This document shows positions 8,401 through 17,971 of a stretch of DNA of 64,000 bases, piece by piece. The stretch is from contig NZ_JAPQFJ010000003.1 in NCBI RefSeq assembly GCF_026738875.1, positions 215,738 to 279,737 on the forward strand. The letters run 5' to 3'. Source of the stretch: Clostridium brassicae (GTDB lineage Bacteria; Bacillota; Clostridia; Clostridiales; Clostridiaceae). Every line of letters starts with the position of its first letter. The stretch's first letter is position 1. The notes under the pieces were generated by a model that had not been told where the DNA came from, did not search any database, and saw only the letters and a program-made list of their open reading frames with translations. Position numbers and translations under genes: made by a program.

Positions 8401-8618
8401 ACAGAATTTTTAGGAGTTTTACTCCTTAGAAGTCGTTATCTAGGGTCGTGTTATTCTTTATTCATACTTAAAGAAGATAGGAATATTAGAATGACTAGAC
8501 ATCGGATAAACAGAATTCTTAGGAATTTTACTCCTTAGAAGTCGTTATCCAGGGTCGTGTTATTCTTTATTCATACTTAAAGAAGATAGGAATATTAGAA
8601 TGACTAGACATCGGATAA
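8401..8618 (+). repeat. Tandem pair of 109-bp intergenic repeats
   Basis: Copy 1 (8401-8509) and copy 2 (8510-8618) have the same length and differ at only three positions by direct comparison. Each contains a short hairpin (TTAGGAG/CTCCTTA around TTTTA), a conserved GTCGTTATC-AGGGTCGTG block, a TTCTTT/AAAGAA hairpin and the terminal block TAGACATCGGATAAA. The pair ends 28 bases before the activator gene start. Related copies lie at 57769-57871 (minus strand) and 62051-62135, all in chromosomal rather than phage DNA. Confidence 0.9.
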
Positions 8619-8646
8619 AATTATAGAAAAGTGAGTGTAGGTGTGT

Positions 8647-11600
8647 ATGAAAAAAGTATTTAATTTAGGATTGGATGTAGGTTCAACAACAGTAAAACTA
8701 GTTATGATAGATAAAGATAATAATATGGTTTATGGAACATATAAACGGCATTTTTCAAATATTAGAGAAACTATTGCTAAACTTATAGAAGAAGCTTACT
8801 TGAAGTTTAATGAGGATAGCATAACAATAAATATAACAGGATCAGGTGGATTATCTATATCTAAATGGTTAGAGATACCATTTGTGCAAGAAGTTATAGC
8901 ATCATCTAAAACTGTGGAATATGTTATTCCTAATACAGATGTAGCCATTGAACTTGGTGGGGAAGATGCAAAGATAACTTATTTTGATAAGAGTATTGAG
9001 CAAAGAATGAATGGAACTTGTGCAGGAGGTACTGGAGCTTTTATCGATCAAATGGCTGTTTTACTTCAAACAGATGCATATGGTTTAAATGAACTTGCAA
9101 AAAAATATAAGGTTATTTATCCAATTGCTTCAAGGTGTGGTGTTTTTGCAAAAACAGATATACAACCTCTTTTAAATGAAGGTGCATCAAAAGAAGATTT
9201 ATCAGCTTCTATATTTCAAGCTGTGGTTAATCAAACAATAAGTGGCCTTGCGTGTGGACGACCTATAAGAGGAAAAGTTGCATTTTTAGGAGGTCCATTA
9301 CATTTTTTATCTGAACTTAGGACTAGGTTTATAGAAACTTTGAATTTATCAAAAGATCAAATAATTTTTCCGGAAAATTCGCAGTTATTTGTAGCAATAG
9401 GAGCGGCTTTATATTCTAGAAAAGAAAACCCTATGCCTTTTAAAACATTGTATGAAAGCTTGCCAAAATTAAAGCAAGTATCCGATTATGAAGTTAAGAG
9501 ATTATATCCTTTATTTAAAAATGAAAACGAGCTAGAAAAATTTAAACTTAAACATGAGGACTGCAAAGTAAAAAGATGTGATATTAGATCTTATGAAGGC
9601 AAATGTTTTCTTGGTATAGACGCAGGTTCTACTACTACAAAGGCTGTTTTAATATCTGAAGATGGAGCTTTACTATATTCTCATTATGGTAGTAATAGAG
9701 GCAAACCTTTAGAGCGTACTATAGAAATATTAAGAGAAATTTATAGTATACTTCCAAAGAAAGCTTCCATTGTAAATAGCACGGTGACAGGATATGGAGA
9801 GGGATTGATTAAAGCAGCTCTTAAAGTTGATATTGGAGAAATTGAAACAATAGCACACTATAAGGCAGCAGAGTTTTTTGTTCCTGGAGTAGAGTTTATA
9901 CTAGATATAGGCGGACAGGACATGAAATGTATGAAAATAAAAGATGGTGTTATAGAAAGTATAATGCTCAATGAAGCTTGCTCATCAGGGTGTGGTTCAT
10001 TTATTGAAACTTTTGCAAAATCTTTAGGTATGGAGGTTGAGGATTTTGCAAGGGAAGCTGCTTTAGCAAAAGAACCTGTAGATTTAGGATCTAGATGCAC
10101 AGTATTCATGAATTCTAGGGTAAAACAAGCTCAGAAGGAAGGAGCTACTGTAGGAGATATATCTGCTGGACTTTCATATTCTGTAATAAAAAATGCTCTT
10201 TATAAGGTTATTAAGTTAAGGAATCCTAATGATATAGGAGGAAAAGTTATCGTACAAGGAGGAACTTTCTATAATGAGTCAGTTTTAAGGAGTTTTGAAA
10301 AAATAATAGGTAAAACTGTAGTAAGACCAGATATTGCAGGACTTATGGGAGCTTTTGGAGCAGCTTTAATTTCCAAAGAAAGATATACAGAAGGATATAA
10401 AACAGAATTACTTTCTTTAGATGATATAGATAGTTTTAAGGCTTATACTTCTATGAAGAGGTGTGGAGGTTGCGGAAATAATTGTCTTTTGACAATGAAT
10501 AAATTTTCTAATAAAGAGATATTTATAAGTGGAAATAGATGTGAAAGGGGTTTAGGAAAAGGGAAAATTAAAAATACTATTCCAAACTTATATGAGTATA
10601 GATATAAAAGAATATTTAACTATGTACCTTTAAAAAGAGATGAAGCAGTAAGAGGTGTGGTCGGAATTCCAAGAGTATTGAATATGTACGAGAATTACCC
10701 TTATTGGTTTACTTTTTTTAATGAGTTAGGGTTTAGAGTAGAGTTATCAGGTAGATCTTCTAAGAAAATTTATGAGATGGGTATGGAAACAATTCCTTCG
10801 GAATCAGTTTGTTATCCTGGAAAATTGGTTCACGGACATATTATGGATCTTTTAAGTAAAAAGATAGACTTTATATTTTATCCATGTATACCTATTGATA
10901 AAAAAGAACAGAAGGAAGCAGATAATAATTATAGTTGTCCAATAGTAACATCTTATCCAGAAGTTATAAAAAATAATATAGATATACTTAGAGAGAAAAA
11001 TATTAAATTTTTAAATCCTTTTCTTCCAATGGATGATATAAATAGGTTATCTAAAAGGCTTTATGAGGAATTCAAGAATTTTGGTATAGGAAAAAAAGAA
11101 ATAGTTGAGGCAGCAAACAAAGCTTGGCATGAAAGAGAAAATGCAAGAAATGATATAAGAGTAAAGGGAGAAGAAGTAATAAAATATTTAAAGAAAACTG
11201 GTAAAAAAGGAATTGTGCTTGCAGGTAGACCTTACCATGTAGATCCCGAAATTAATCATGGTATAGCAAGTTTAATTACAGAGTATGATATGGCAGTATT
11301 AACAGAAGATAGTATAGATCATTTAGGAAAGGTTAAAAGACCCCTAAGAGTTGTAGACCAATGGGTTTATCATTCTAGATTATATGCTGCAGCGGAGTTT
11401 GTTGCCTGTCAAGATAATTTGGAACTTATTCAGCTAAATTCTTTTGGTTGTGGATTAGATGCTGTTACTTCTGATCAGGTAGAGGAAATATTAAGTGAGC
11501 ACAATAAAATATATACCCTTATAAAGATTGATGAGGTAAGCAATTTAGGAGCTGCAAGAATTAGAATACGTTCTTTAAAAGCAGCTATAGAAGAGAGATA

Positions 11601-12936
11601 CAAAAAAGGCATTAAATCTGAATATAAACCAAAGATAAGTGAGAAGATTATATTTACTGAGGAAATGAGGAAGAAACATACTATTTTATCTCCTCAAATG
11701 TCACCTATACATTTTCAGTTTGTAGAGGAGGCCATGTCTTCTTCAGGGTATAATATTAAAATATTGCCATCAGTGGATAAAGATGCAATTGAAGAAGGAT
11801 TAAAGTATGTAAATAATGATGCTTGCTATCCATCTATTATAGTGGTGGGACAGATGATAGAAGCGTTAAAGTCAGGAAAATATGATATAAATAATACTTC
11901 TCTTATTATAAGTCAGACAGGTGGAGGATGCAGAGCTAGTAATTACATTGGATTTATAAGAAAAGCATTAAAGGAAGCAGGATTTCCAAGAGTTCCTGTA
12001 ATATCTCTAAATTATGTAGGGCTTGAAAGCAATCCAGGGTTTACTATCTCTTATTCTATGGCAAAGAAGTCTTTAATAGCTCTTCTTTTTGGAGATTTAA
12101 TGATGAGGGTATTATATAGAGTAAGACCTTATGAAAAGATAAGAGGATCTGCCAATCTTTTATATGATAAATGGGTGGAAAAATGTAAAAAAGTAATAAG
12201 AGGGGGAAACTTTAAATTAGCTAAAAAGTATATATACCAAATGGTAGAAGATTTTGATAATCTAGAAGTTATAGATGTTAAAAAACCAAGAGTGGGAGTT
12301 GTAGGAGAAATACTTGTAAAATATCATCCCACAGCTAACAATGATATTGTTGGTATTTTAGAAAAAGAAGGAGCAGAAGCTGTTGTACCTGACCTTACAG
12401 ATTTCTTTTTATATTGTGCTTATGATGAAACTTTTAAATATAAATATTTATCAGGAAATCTAAAGTCTAAGTTTTTAAGTGACGCAGCAATATTATATAT
12501 AGAACATTTTAGAAAAGATATGAAAAAAGCATTAAGTAGCAGTAAGAGATTTTCACCACCAGCTACTATTAAGGAATTGGCGGAAGGAGCAGAACCTATT
12601 CTATCTCTAGGAAATCAAACAGGAGAGGGGTGGTTTTTAACTGCGGAAATGGTTGAACTAATCAAAAGTGGAGTTAAAAATATAGTATGTCTCCAGCCTT
12701 TTGCATGTCTTCCTAACCATGTAACAGGTAAAGGAGTTATAAAAGAGTTAAGAAGAAGATATAATGATGTTAACATTGTTCCTATTGATTATGATCCAGG
12801 AGCAAGTGAAGTAAATCAATTAAATAGAATAAAATTAATGCTTTCCGTAGCAAGTAGAAATCTTGAAAAGGAAGAAAAATATAATGAGGATCAATCAGAA
12901 GTTTTTGATGAGATAGCTAGTAGTAATCAAAAATAA
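8647..12936 (+). CDS. Double BadF/BadG/HgdC-type activator with DUF2229 (CoA-dehydratase activase-like)
   Basis: This 1429-residue protein has two ASKHA ATPase domains in tandem. Domain 1 (about 4-260) shows [22 protein letters not shown] and a Cys125 in [11 protein letters not shown]. Domain 2 (about 320-580) shows [23 protein letters not shown] and Cys445/Cys449 in [10 protein letters not shown], positions that in HgdC hold the bridging 4Fe-4S cluster. A CxxCxxxC motif (606/609/613) follows, then DUF2229 and HgdB-like segments to the C-terminus. HgdC-type proteins drive ATP-dependent electron transfer to 2-hydroxyacyl-CoA dehydratases. The substrate of these giant stand-alone forms is unknown. 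I chose ATG 8647 (AGGTG upstream) over GTG 8641. Confidence 0.9.
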   Translation: MKKVFNLGLDVGSTTVKLVMIDKDNNMVYGTYKRHFSNIRETIAKLIEEAYLKFNEDSITINITGSGGLSISKWLEIPFVQEVIASSKTVEYVIPNTDVAIELGGEDAKITYFDKSIEQRMNGTCAGGTGAFIDQMAVLLQTDAYGLNELAKKYKVIYPIASRCGVFAKTDIQPLLNEGASKEDLSASIFQAVVNQTISGLACGRPIRGKVAFLGGPLHFLSELRTRFIETLNLSKDQIIFPENSQLFVAIGAALYSRKENPMPFKTLYESLPKLKQVSDYEVKRLYPLFKNENELEKFKLKHEDCKVKRCDIRSYEGKCFLGIDAGSTTTKAVLISEDGALLYSHYGSNRGKPLERTIEILREIYSILPKKASIVNSTVTGYGEGLIKAALKVDIGEIETIAHYKAAEFFVPGVEFILDIGGQDMKCMKIKDGVIESIMLNEACSSGCGSFIETFAKSLGMEVEDFAREAALAKEPVDLGSRCTVFMNSRVKQAQKEGATVGDISAGLSYSVIKNALYKVIKLRNPNDIGGKVIVQGGTFYNESVLRSFEKIIGKTVVRPDIAGLMGAFGAALISKERYTEGYKTELLSLDDIDSFKAYTSMKRCGGCGNNCLLTMNKFSNKEIFISGNRCERGLGKGKIKNTIPNLYEYRYKRIFNYVPLKRDEAVRGVVGIPRVLNMYENYPYWFTFFNELGFRVELSGRSSKKIYEMGMETIPSESVCYPGKLVHGHIMDLLSKKIDFIFYPCIPIDKKEQKEADNNYSCPIVTSYPEVIKNNIDILREKNIKFLNPFLPMDDINRLSKRLYEEFKNFGIGKKEIVEAANKAWHERENARNDIRVKGEEVIKYLKKTGKKGIVLAGRPYHVDPEINHGIASLITEYDMAVLTEDSIDHLGKVKRPLRVVDQWVYHSRLYAAAEFVACQDNLELIQLNSFGCGLDAVTSDQVEEILSEHNKIYTLIKIDEVSNLGAARIRIRSLKAAIEERYKKGIKSEYKPKISEKIIFTEEMRKKHTILSPQMSPIHFQFVEEAMSSSGYNIKILPSVDKDAIEEGLKYVNNDACYPSIIVVGQMIEALKSGKYDINNTSLIISQTGGGCRASNYIGFIRKALKEAGFPRVPVISLNYVGLESNPGFTISYSMAKKSLIALLFGDLMMRVLYRVRPYEKIRGSANLLYDKWVEKCKKVIRGGNFKLAKKYIYQMVEDFDNLEVIDVKKPRVGVVGEILVKYHPTANNDIVGILEKEGAEAVVPDLTDFFLYCAYDETFKYKYLSGNLKSKFLSDAAILYIEHFRKDMKKALSSSKRFSPPATIKELAEGAEPILSLGNQTGEGWFLTAEMVELIKSGVKNIVCLQPFACLPNHVTGKGVIKELRRRYNDVNIVPIDYDPGASEVNQLNRIKLMLSVASRNLEKEEKYNEDQSEVFDEIASSNQK

Positions 12937-12971
12937 TTAACTAAAGGTATTTGATTAAGAGTTATATTTAA

Positions 12972-13020
12972 TAAATTGTTGAATTCATATAATTTTTATT
13001 ATAATGAATTCAACAATTTA
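12972..13020. terminator. Long inverted repeat between convergent genes
   Basis: A 17-base arm (12972-12988) pairs perfectly with 13004-13020 around a 15-base AT-rich loop. There is no long T-tract, but the position between the convergent activator and binding-protein genes suggests a bidirectional terminator. Confidence 0.65.
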
Positions 13021-13121
13021 ACTTAAAACGAAGAATTATGGTTATTATTAAATATATTTTGCTAAATGATTATATATTTGTTAGAAGTATTTAGAATTAT
13101 ATTTATTAGAGGAATTTAAAA

Positions 13122-13925
13122 TTATTTTTGTGTAGAAGTAACTTTTGTTGCATATTCATTTGTCACTATGGTATTAAATGGAGGCCTTTCTTTGATTAAA
13201 TCAGGTTTATAAGATTGTATTATATCCATAAGTCTATTTAATTCCTCTTCCTTTATCATAGGATCAGGTGCAAATGCATTGACATTTCTGTAGTTTTTTA
13301 TAACATTCTTTAATACATCTATATCACTACCAGGGAAGAAAGATTGAATAGATTCTGCAACTGTATTATCTCCATTGTGTGTTATCCAAACTTGTCCTCT
13401 ATAAATAGCTTTTGTGAATTTTTCTATTATCTCAGGATTTTTTTCTATATAAGATCTAGTTGCAAAATAACATGTGTAAGGAATAGTACCTGCTTCCTTA
13501 CCTATAGAATCTACTATATATCCAGAACCATCTTTTTCAAGCATACTTCCAGTAGGTTCAAACAAAGCAACATAATCACCAGTTCCAGTTTTAAATGCAC
13601 CAGCAGTGGCTGTAAAAGCTAAGTTAGTTATAAGGTTTACATCCTTGCCAGGTGTCAAACCATGTTTTCTTAATACAAATTCGAGACTCATTTCAGGCAT
13701 TCCACCAGGTCTTCCACCTATTAATGTTTTGCCCTTTAAAGATTCCCATTTAAAGTTATCTTCTTTAGTTCTTCCAACTAAGAAAGAACCGTCAGTTTGA
13801 GTAAGTTGTGCAAAAATTACTGGGAGGTCTTCACGTTTTTGATTATAGATATAAATAATCTGCTCAGGACCACAGAAACCAATATCACAGCTTCCACTTA
13901 AAACTTGTTGCATGGTTTTATCTGC
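13122..13925 (-). pseudogene. ABC substrate-binding protein (NMT1-like), C-terminal fragment
   Basis: It encodes 263 residues from MQQVLSGSCDIGFCGPEQ to the stop at 13122, typical of NMT1/SsuA-type periplasmic-binding-fold lipoproteins (solute capture for nitrate, sulfonate, taurine or thiamine-precursor importers). The N-terminal 77 residues are encoded at 54283-54513, beyond prophage B. Joining the halves at the 14-bp att core gives STGQGADKT followed by MQQVLSG, an uninterrupted 340-residue protein. The Met at 13911-13913 is an internal residue, not a true start. Confidence 0.92.
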
Positions 13926-13930
13926 GCCTT
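13912..13930. other. attL: attL of prophage B
   Basis: ATGGTTTTATCTGC (13912-13925) is repeated exactly at 54281-54294, and the next five bases match except for one (G/A at the first). The left side is the substrate-binding gene and the right side is phage DNA. The phage arm TGTATAAAACACAAGAA (13931-13947) is the inverse of the arm at attR. Confidence 0.9.
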
Positions 13931-13957
13931 TGTATAAAACACAAGAACAGACTAAAA

Positions 13958-15586
13958 TTAAATTCTTCTTTTTACTTTCCCATGAGATATTTTTTTATTA
14001 CTACCAACAAGGTTTATCTCGAACGTCTTGTCATTACTGTACCAAACAATATTATCTACTAGCCCTTTTATTAAAATTCTTTTTTGTTCAATGTTTACAA
14101 AGTCGTAAAATTTTTTGAAGTTTAATAACTTTTCTTTAATATCATTAATAAATGCATCTTCTTCATCTTTTAACATTTCAAGAGAGTTAAGTTCTTTTAA
14201 TCTTAATTCAAATTCATCTATTTCTTTTTTTAATCTATCTAATTCATCTTTAAGCAAGTTTAAAATGCTCATATCATCAATTAATGCAAATTTTTTTATT
14301 ATTCCTTGGATTATTTTTTTGTTTTCTTTAATTTTCTTTTTTAAATTCATTGCTTCATCTTTGTCATATTTCAGTGTGTCTTTTTTATTTTGATAATAAA
14401 TTGTTTTAAATTTTTCTATATCTAATTGTTTTAAATACTTAGGAATATGTTCTTCTGCTTTGTAAGCATTTAACATTTTATTAGAACACCTATTACTTGC
14501 TCTGTTTTTTAAATTACATCTATAATATCTTTCCATGAAATTAATTTTCTTGTTGAAATGACTCCAAGAACTCATACCTGATTTACATTCTCCGCATATT
14601 AACATGCCAGATAATAAAAACTTTTCACCAGTACCTGAACGGGGAGATATTTTACTTTTATTTTCTTGTATTATGCTTTGACATTTTAACCATATGTTAG
14701 AAGGAATGATTCCATTATGTTTTCCTATGGCTATTATCCATTCACTAATAGCTTTTTCTTTTTTTCCACCTTCTCTTTTATTATAAACCATTAATCCATG
14801 TGTACCATCGGGAGTACCATGTAAAGTTGCACCTTGATTCCTAAACCATTTAAAGATTTTATCATCAGATATACAATATACAGGGTTTATAATTATTTGC
14901 CTAACAGTTTCTCTGGAAAATTCACCACCATTTTTACCTTTGTAGTTATTTTTACATAGATATGTTGCAACAGAAGAAAAGCCTCTTTTTTCTAGGTATA
15001 GTTTATAGATTAATTTTACTACATTAACTTCGTCTTCAACTTCAGCTAATTTATGCATTTTTTTACTCTTACCATCTTCATTAGAATATTTTATAGGTTC
15101 AGATTTGTAACCTAATGGAGAAGTACCACCTAACCAACGACCTGTTTTAGCTAACTCCACCATATTATCTTTAATTCTTTCTGCAATAGTCTCACGCTCT
15201 AATTGTGCAAAAACTGCAGCAATATTCATCATTGCACGACCCATAGGTGTGCTAGTATCGAATTGCTCTTTTATACTTATAAAGTCTATATTATATTTTT
15301 GTAATTCCTCTATTGTATTGGAGAAATCAGCTACATTTCTACTTATACGATCTAGTCTATAGCAAATAAGTATGCTAAATTTTTTGTTTTTAGCAGCTTT
15401 CATCATTTTTTTAAATTTTGGTCTGTTTGTATCTTTTCCGCTAAATCCTTCATCTTCATATATTTTTATATCTTCTATATTATTAAAATTTCTTTTTAAA
15501 TAGTCTTTACACATTTCTACTTGGTTTTCTACAGATTCACCTTTTCCTGTGAATTTTGATTTTCTTGAGTATATTGCTGCAATCAT
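13958..15586 (-). CDS. int: Large serine recombinase (phage integrase)
   Basis: This 542-residue protein catalyses integration and excision of prophage B. Its N-terminal resolvase domain (about 1-150) has YSRKS with catalytic Ser10, then GESVENQ, CYRLDRISRN, and the ERETIAERIKDNM helix. A 'Recombinase' domain (about 165-290) is followed by a zinc ribbon (CGEC at about 315 and YRCNLKN...RCSNK at about 340-355). A long Lys/Glu-rich coiled coil (about 390-480) follows, as required for synapsis control in this family. The gene ends 33 bases from the attL core, the usual place. Excision would probably need a directionality factor, which I could not identify. Confidence 0.95.
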   Translation of the reverse strand: MIAAIYSRKSKFTGKGESVENQVEMCKDYLKRNFNNIEDIKIYEDEGFSGKDTNRPKFKKMMKAAKNKKFSILICYRLDRISRNVADFSNTIEELQKYNIDFISIKEQFDTSTPMGRAMMNIAAVFAQLERETIAERIKDNMVELAKTGRWLGGTSPLGYKSEPIKYSNEDGKSKKMHKLAEVEDEVNVVKLIYKLYLEKRGFSSVATYLCKNNYKGKNGGEFSRETVRQIIINPVYCISDDKIFKWFRNQGATLHGTPDGTHGLMVYNKREGGKKEKAISEWIIAIGKHNGIIPSNIWLKCQSIIQENKSKISPRSGTGEKFLLSGMLICGECKSGMSSWSHFNKKINFMERYYRCNLKNRASNRCSNKMLNAYKAEEHIPKYLKQLDIEKFKTIYYQNKKDTLKYDKDEAMNLKKKIKENKKIIQGIIKKFALIDDMSILNLLKDELDRLKKEIDEFELRLKELNSLEMLKDEEDAFINDIKEKLLNFKKFYDFVNIEQKRILIKGLVDNIVWYSNDKTFEINLVGSNKKISHGKVKRRI

Positions 15587-15615
15587 AAGATTTCTCCTTT
15601 CTTATGTTTATAGTA

Positions 15616-15981
15616 TTAATTATTTTTCTTTTTTAATTTTAAAGCTATTTCTGCCTTTATAGCATTTAAAATCATATTTTCTGTTGCACTATCTATATTA
15701 TTAACATCCTGTATTATGCCTTCTTGAATTAACCTATCTAAAAAATCATTAATTAAACTTTCTGTCTTAGCAGTTTCTTTAATATCATTTCCATATAAAT
15801 AATCTATACTAACTCCAAAAAAATTTGCAATCTTTTGTATGGTTTCTTTATTACCTTCACGTTTTCCACTTTCAATCATCCCTATTGTTGAAGATGATAA
15901 TTTTAATTTTTTAGCTAAATCTTTTTGAGAGAGCTTAGCTTCATTTCTTAATTCTTTTAATCTTTCACTTAAAGTACTCAT
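15616..15981 (-). CDS. cI-like HTH repressor
   Basis: This 121-residue protein has an N-terminal XRE helix-turn-helix (about 5-60, with LSQKDLAKKLKLSSSTIGMIESGKREGN) and a short helical C-terminus with no peptidase domain, so it is not a self-cleaving LexA-like repressor. It is transcribed divergently from a Cro-like gene and lies next to the integrase, so it most likely maintains lysogeny. The operator TCACATTATGTGA lies inside its own promoter, implying autoregulation. Confidence 0.85.
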   Translation of the reverse strand: MSTLSERLKELRNEAKLSQKDLAKKLKLSSSTIGMIESGKREGNKETIQKIANFFGVSIDYLYGNDIKETAKTESLINDFLDRLIQEGIIQDVNNIDSATENMILNAIKAEIALKLKKKNN

Positions 15982-16002
15982 TTTAACGCTCCTTTCTTGA
16001 TT

Positions 16003-16030
16003 ATTATATCACATTATGTGAGTAAATCAA
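16003..16030 (-). promoter_or_regulatory. Repressor promoter with embedded operator O1
   Basis: On the minus strand TTGATT (complement of 16025-16030) and TATAAT (complement of 16003-16008) are 16 bases apart. The perfect palindrome TCACATTATGTGA (16009-16021) fills most of that spacer, as expected for autoregulation. Confidence 0.75.
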
Positions 16031-16077
16031 TAGAAATGTGAGAAAATAAAAGAAAATAATAGTAATATTGTGAATTC

Positions 16078-16091
16078 AGAACATATTTTCG
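16078..16091. promoter_or_regulatory. Imperfect LexA-like box in the lysogeny switch
   Basis: AGAACATATTTTCG resembles the Gram-positive LexA site CGAACN4GTTCG with two mismatches, one in each half-site. It lies midway between the divergent repressor and Cro-like promoters. Weaker than the site at 54004, so only a candidate. Confidence 0.3.
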
Positions 16092-16142
16092 ACAAATTAC
16101 TATAAATTAACAATACAATAAAAATATAAGTAAATTTTGAAT

Positions 16143-16171
16143 TTTAACTTACTCACGATACGTGATATTAT
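16143..16171 (+). promoter_or_regulatory. Early (lytic) promoter with embedded operator O2
   Basis: TTTAAC (16143-16148) and TATTAT (16166-16171) are 17 bases apart. The palindrome TCACG-ATA-CGTGA (16153-16165) lies in the spacer, in the same relative place as in the repressor promoter; both read TTACTCAC-NNN/N-GTGATAT. Confidence 0.75.
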
Positions 16172-16190
16172 AATCACAGGAGGTGAGGAA

Positions 16191-16424
16191 ATGACATTTA
16201 GACAACTAAGAGAAAAAGCAGGCTTAACAGTTAAAGAAAGTGCTAAAAGGTTGGGAATTAAGCCTAGTACATTGAATAAGTATGAAGTATCGATAAGACA
16301 TCCAAGTCAACTTGTAATGATACAAATGGTACAAGTTTATAAATGTACTCACGAAGATGTGATGATTGCCTATAAGGGAAATTTAGAAAGGGCGGTGCAA
16401 AAATTTGGAAAAACAAATCCATAA
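16191..16424 (+). CDS. Cro-like HTH protein
   Basis: This 77-residue XRE-family protein (FRQLREKAGLTVKESAKRLG then PSTLNKYEVSIRHPS) is the first gene of the early operon and divergent from the repressor. I chose the ATG at 16191 because AGGAGGTGAGG precedes it. An upstream TTG at 16137 lies within the promoter region and is unlikely. It probably binds the same TCAC operators to set the lytic state. Confidence 0.8.
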   Translation: MTFRQLREKAGLTVKESAKRLGIKPSTLNKYEVSIRHPSQLVMIQMVQVYKCTHEDVMIAYKGNLERAVQKFGKTNP

Positions 16425-16569
16425 CCTTTTAAAACAATTCAAACACGAAGAAAAAGCAGATGTTTTAAATTGTGTTGTTAGTAAACTTCATAATTTAAAA
16501 ACTAGTACAAGCATTAATTCATATAATATAACAAGTGCTAAAAAAGAAGTGAATATAAATGGAGTTTAA
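16405..16569 (+). CDS. Small hypothetical early protein
   Basis: This 54-residue ORF has a TTG start behind AGGGCGGTG and overlaps the Cro-like gene by 20 bases. It begins MEKQIHNLLKQFKHEEKADV and is soluble. No family is recognised. It overlaps the next ORF by 11 bases, so three short genes appear translationally coupled. Confidence 0.5.
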   Translation: MEKQIHNLLKQFKHEEKADVLNCVVSKLHNLKTSTSINSYNITSAKKEVNINGV

Positions 16570-16702
16570 GGTTATTGTAAACTACCCTACAACAGAAGAA
16601 GGAAAAAGGGAACTGGAAAAAAGCCAAGCGGAATCAGTATTGAATGTTTTAAATCAAATTTTAACACCAGAACAATTAGAAAAACTAATCAGTAGGTTAT
16701 AG
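16559..16702 (+). CDS. Small hypothetical early protein
   Basis: This 47-residue ORF begins MEFKVIVNYPTTEEGKRELE and ends EQLEKLISRL. Short phage proteins of this type are common in clostridial early regions, but none has a role I can name. There is no strong ribosome site, so it may depend on coupling to the preceding gene. Confidence 0.5.
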   Translation: MEFKVIVNYPTTEEGKRELEKSQAESVLNVLNQILTPEQLEKLISRL

Positions 16703-16859
16703 GAGTATTTAACCATTACAAAAGATTAAAAAATGAGCAGCTCTAGTTTTTTAAAAGTATAGTACAAAAATTTCTACTTAAAAAACAAAAATACTTCTCA
16801 ATATATCAATACTCATATCTAAATTAGAATAGTACACTTCATGTCAAACTAGTTTTTAG

Positions 16860-17225
16860 AAAAAGAGTGTACAAGCTTCTAAAACGTCAATCCTAGTTGG
16901 GGACTTAGCAAAGCTAATTAAGCAAAATGGACATGATATAGGTGCTAAAAGGTTGTTTAACTGGTTAAGAGTTAAAGGCTACTTAATAAAGAGAAAAGGC
17001 ACAGATTACAATATGCCAACTCAATATAGCATGGACTTGGGACTATTTGAAGTTAAAGAAACTTCAATAACTCATTCAGATGGACATATAAGCGTAAGTA
17101 AAACACCTAAGGTTACAGGCAAAGGGCAGATATACTTTATAAATAAATTTAAGGGGGTGCAAGATGAAGCATTTAAGAAAGTTAACAAGGACAGAGAAAG
17201 TATTTTTAAAAGAGCAAGGGCTTAA
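16860..17225 (+). pseudogene. Antirepressor remnant (KilAC domain only)
   Basis: The frame, open from 16860, reads VQASKTSILVGDLAKLIKQNG, then GAKRLFNWLRVKGYLIKRKGTDYNMPTQYSMDLGLF, and finally KGQIYFINKF. This is the C-terminal KilAC/ANT DNA-binding domain of phage antirepressors. The usual N-terminal BRO/Ant domain is missing, and a stop closes the frame at 16857-16859. About 160 non-coding bases precede it, probably the scar of a deletion. A TTG at 16953 could in principle make a 90-residue piece, but I consider the gene dead. Confidence 0.75.
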
Positions 17226-17316
17226 TCCAAAAGAGTTCTTGTGTGAGAGAAAAGATTTTGAAAGCTACACGTTTTACTATATATCCACTGGGAAATTAGT
17301 AACTATGAGGAGGTAA
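17164..17316 (+). CDS. Small phage protein, DUF6906-like
   Basis: This 50-residue basic protein starts at an ATG behind AAGGGGGTG inside the antirepressor tail. The pattern KHLRKLTRTEKVFLKEQGLNP is the signature of a short phage family commonly called DUF6906, with unknown function. Confidence 0.65.
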   Translation: MKHLRKLTRTEKVFLKEQGLNPKEFLCERKDFESYTFYYISTGKLVTMRR

Positions 17317-17321
17317 GAACT

Positions 17322-17504
17322 ATGCTAAGAGCAATGCTAGAAAGGAGAGTAGGACATTTAAGTAATGACGAATTTGAAATAATATGTGAAATGACAACAG
17401 AAGATATTAAGTTCAATAGAATTAGATTTAAAAAATGTACAAGCCTAGCTTACATTTTGGATATTGCAGAAAGAAGTGCATATGTTTTAAAAAGGTGTGC
17501 ATGA
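17322..17504 (+). CDS. Small hypothetical phage protein
   Basis: This 60-residue soluble protein (MLRAMLERRVGHLSNDEFEI) follows the previous gene by 5 bases with AGGAGG in its leader. No family is recognised. Confidence 0.55.
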   Translation: MLRAMLERRVGHLSNDEFEIICEMTTEDIKFNRIRFKKCTSLAYILDIAERSAYVLKRCA

Positions 17505-17518
17505 AGGGAGGAAAGATA

Positions 17519-17701
17519 GTGATAATTTGCAGTGTTGGGAAATGCCCCATGGATTTAAAAACACCCATCTGTTGTTTATATTGTAAGAAAAGAAAAAGAT
17601 GCCCAAATGCATGTAAAAGCCAGAACATGTCTTGCAATTTAAGCAGACAAACAGTAGAAAAAAAGAGCTGCGCCAACAGCTCAAATAAAAAGATTAAATA
17701 A
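17519..17701 (+). CDS. Cys-rich small protein, probable zinc-binding
   Basis: This 60-residue ORF with a GTG start sits 8 bases after AAGGGAGG. It contains CP, CC, YCKKRKRCPNAC and MSCN clusters, suggesting a zinc ribbon or zinc knuckle. An upstream ATG at 17501 is in frame but overlaps the ribosome site. Function unknown. Confidence 0.55.
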   Translation: MIICSVGKCPMDLKTPICCLYCKKRKRCPNACKSQNMSCNLSRQTVEKKSCANSSNKKIK

Positions 17702-17746
17702 ATTTTCAATTAAGTAGATTTTATAAGAGATTGGAGGTTTTGTAAA

Positions 17747-17971
17747 GTGAAAAAAATAATTATAGCGTACATTACAGGAGTTATTAATTCTTACACAAAA
17801 GAACTTTCAAGATTACAGAAGAACGGAATTGCTTATGAAACAAGTATGAGATATAAAGCAATCATAAGTGGATTTAATGATCTGCTAGATTTCGTAGAGG
17901 ATTTACAAGAGGAAAGTGACGAGCCTATCACAGTAGTTTTAAATAGTAAAGTAAAGCAGAGGGAAATATAA
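17747..17971 (+). CDS. Hypothetical early protein
   Basis: This 74-residue, mainly helical protein has a GTG start behind GGAGG. It begins MKKIIIAYITGVINSYTKEL and ends next to the YqaJ exonuclease start, which it overlaps by one base. It probably belongs to the recombination operon; no family is recognised. Confidence 0.55.
   Translation: MKKIIIAYITGVINSYTKELSRLQKNGIAYETSMRYKAIISGFNDLLDFVEDLQEESDEPITVVLNSKVKQREI

Noticed and set aside
8401..8618. CRISPR or tRNA-like array
   Set aside because: Only two full direct copies of 109 bp without spacers; other copies are dispersed singly.
9858..10109. Minus-strand ORF inside the activator gene
   Set aside because: Lies wholly antisense within a well-conserved ASKHA domain and has no ribosome site.
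17428..17709. Minus-strand hydrophobic ORF opposite the Cys-rich small gene
   Set aside because: The plus-strand Cys-rich ORF has a proper ribosome site and operon position; the minus ORF does not.
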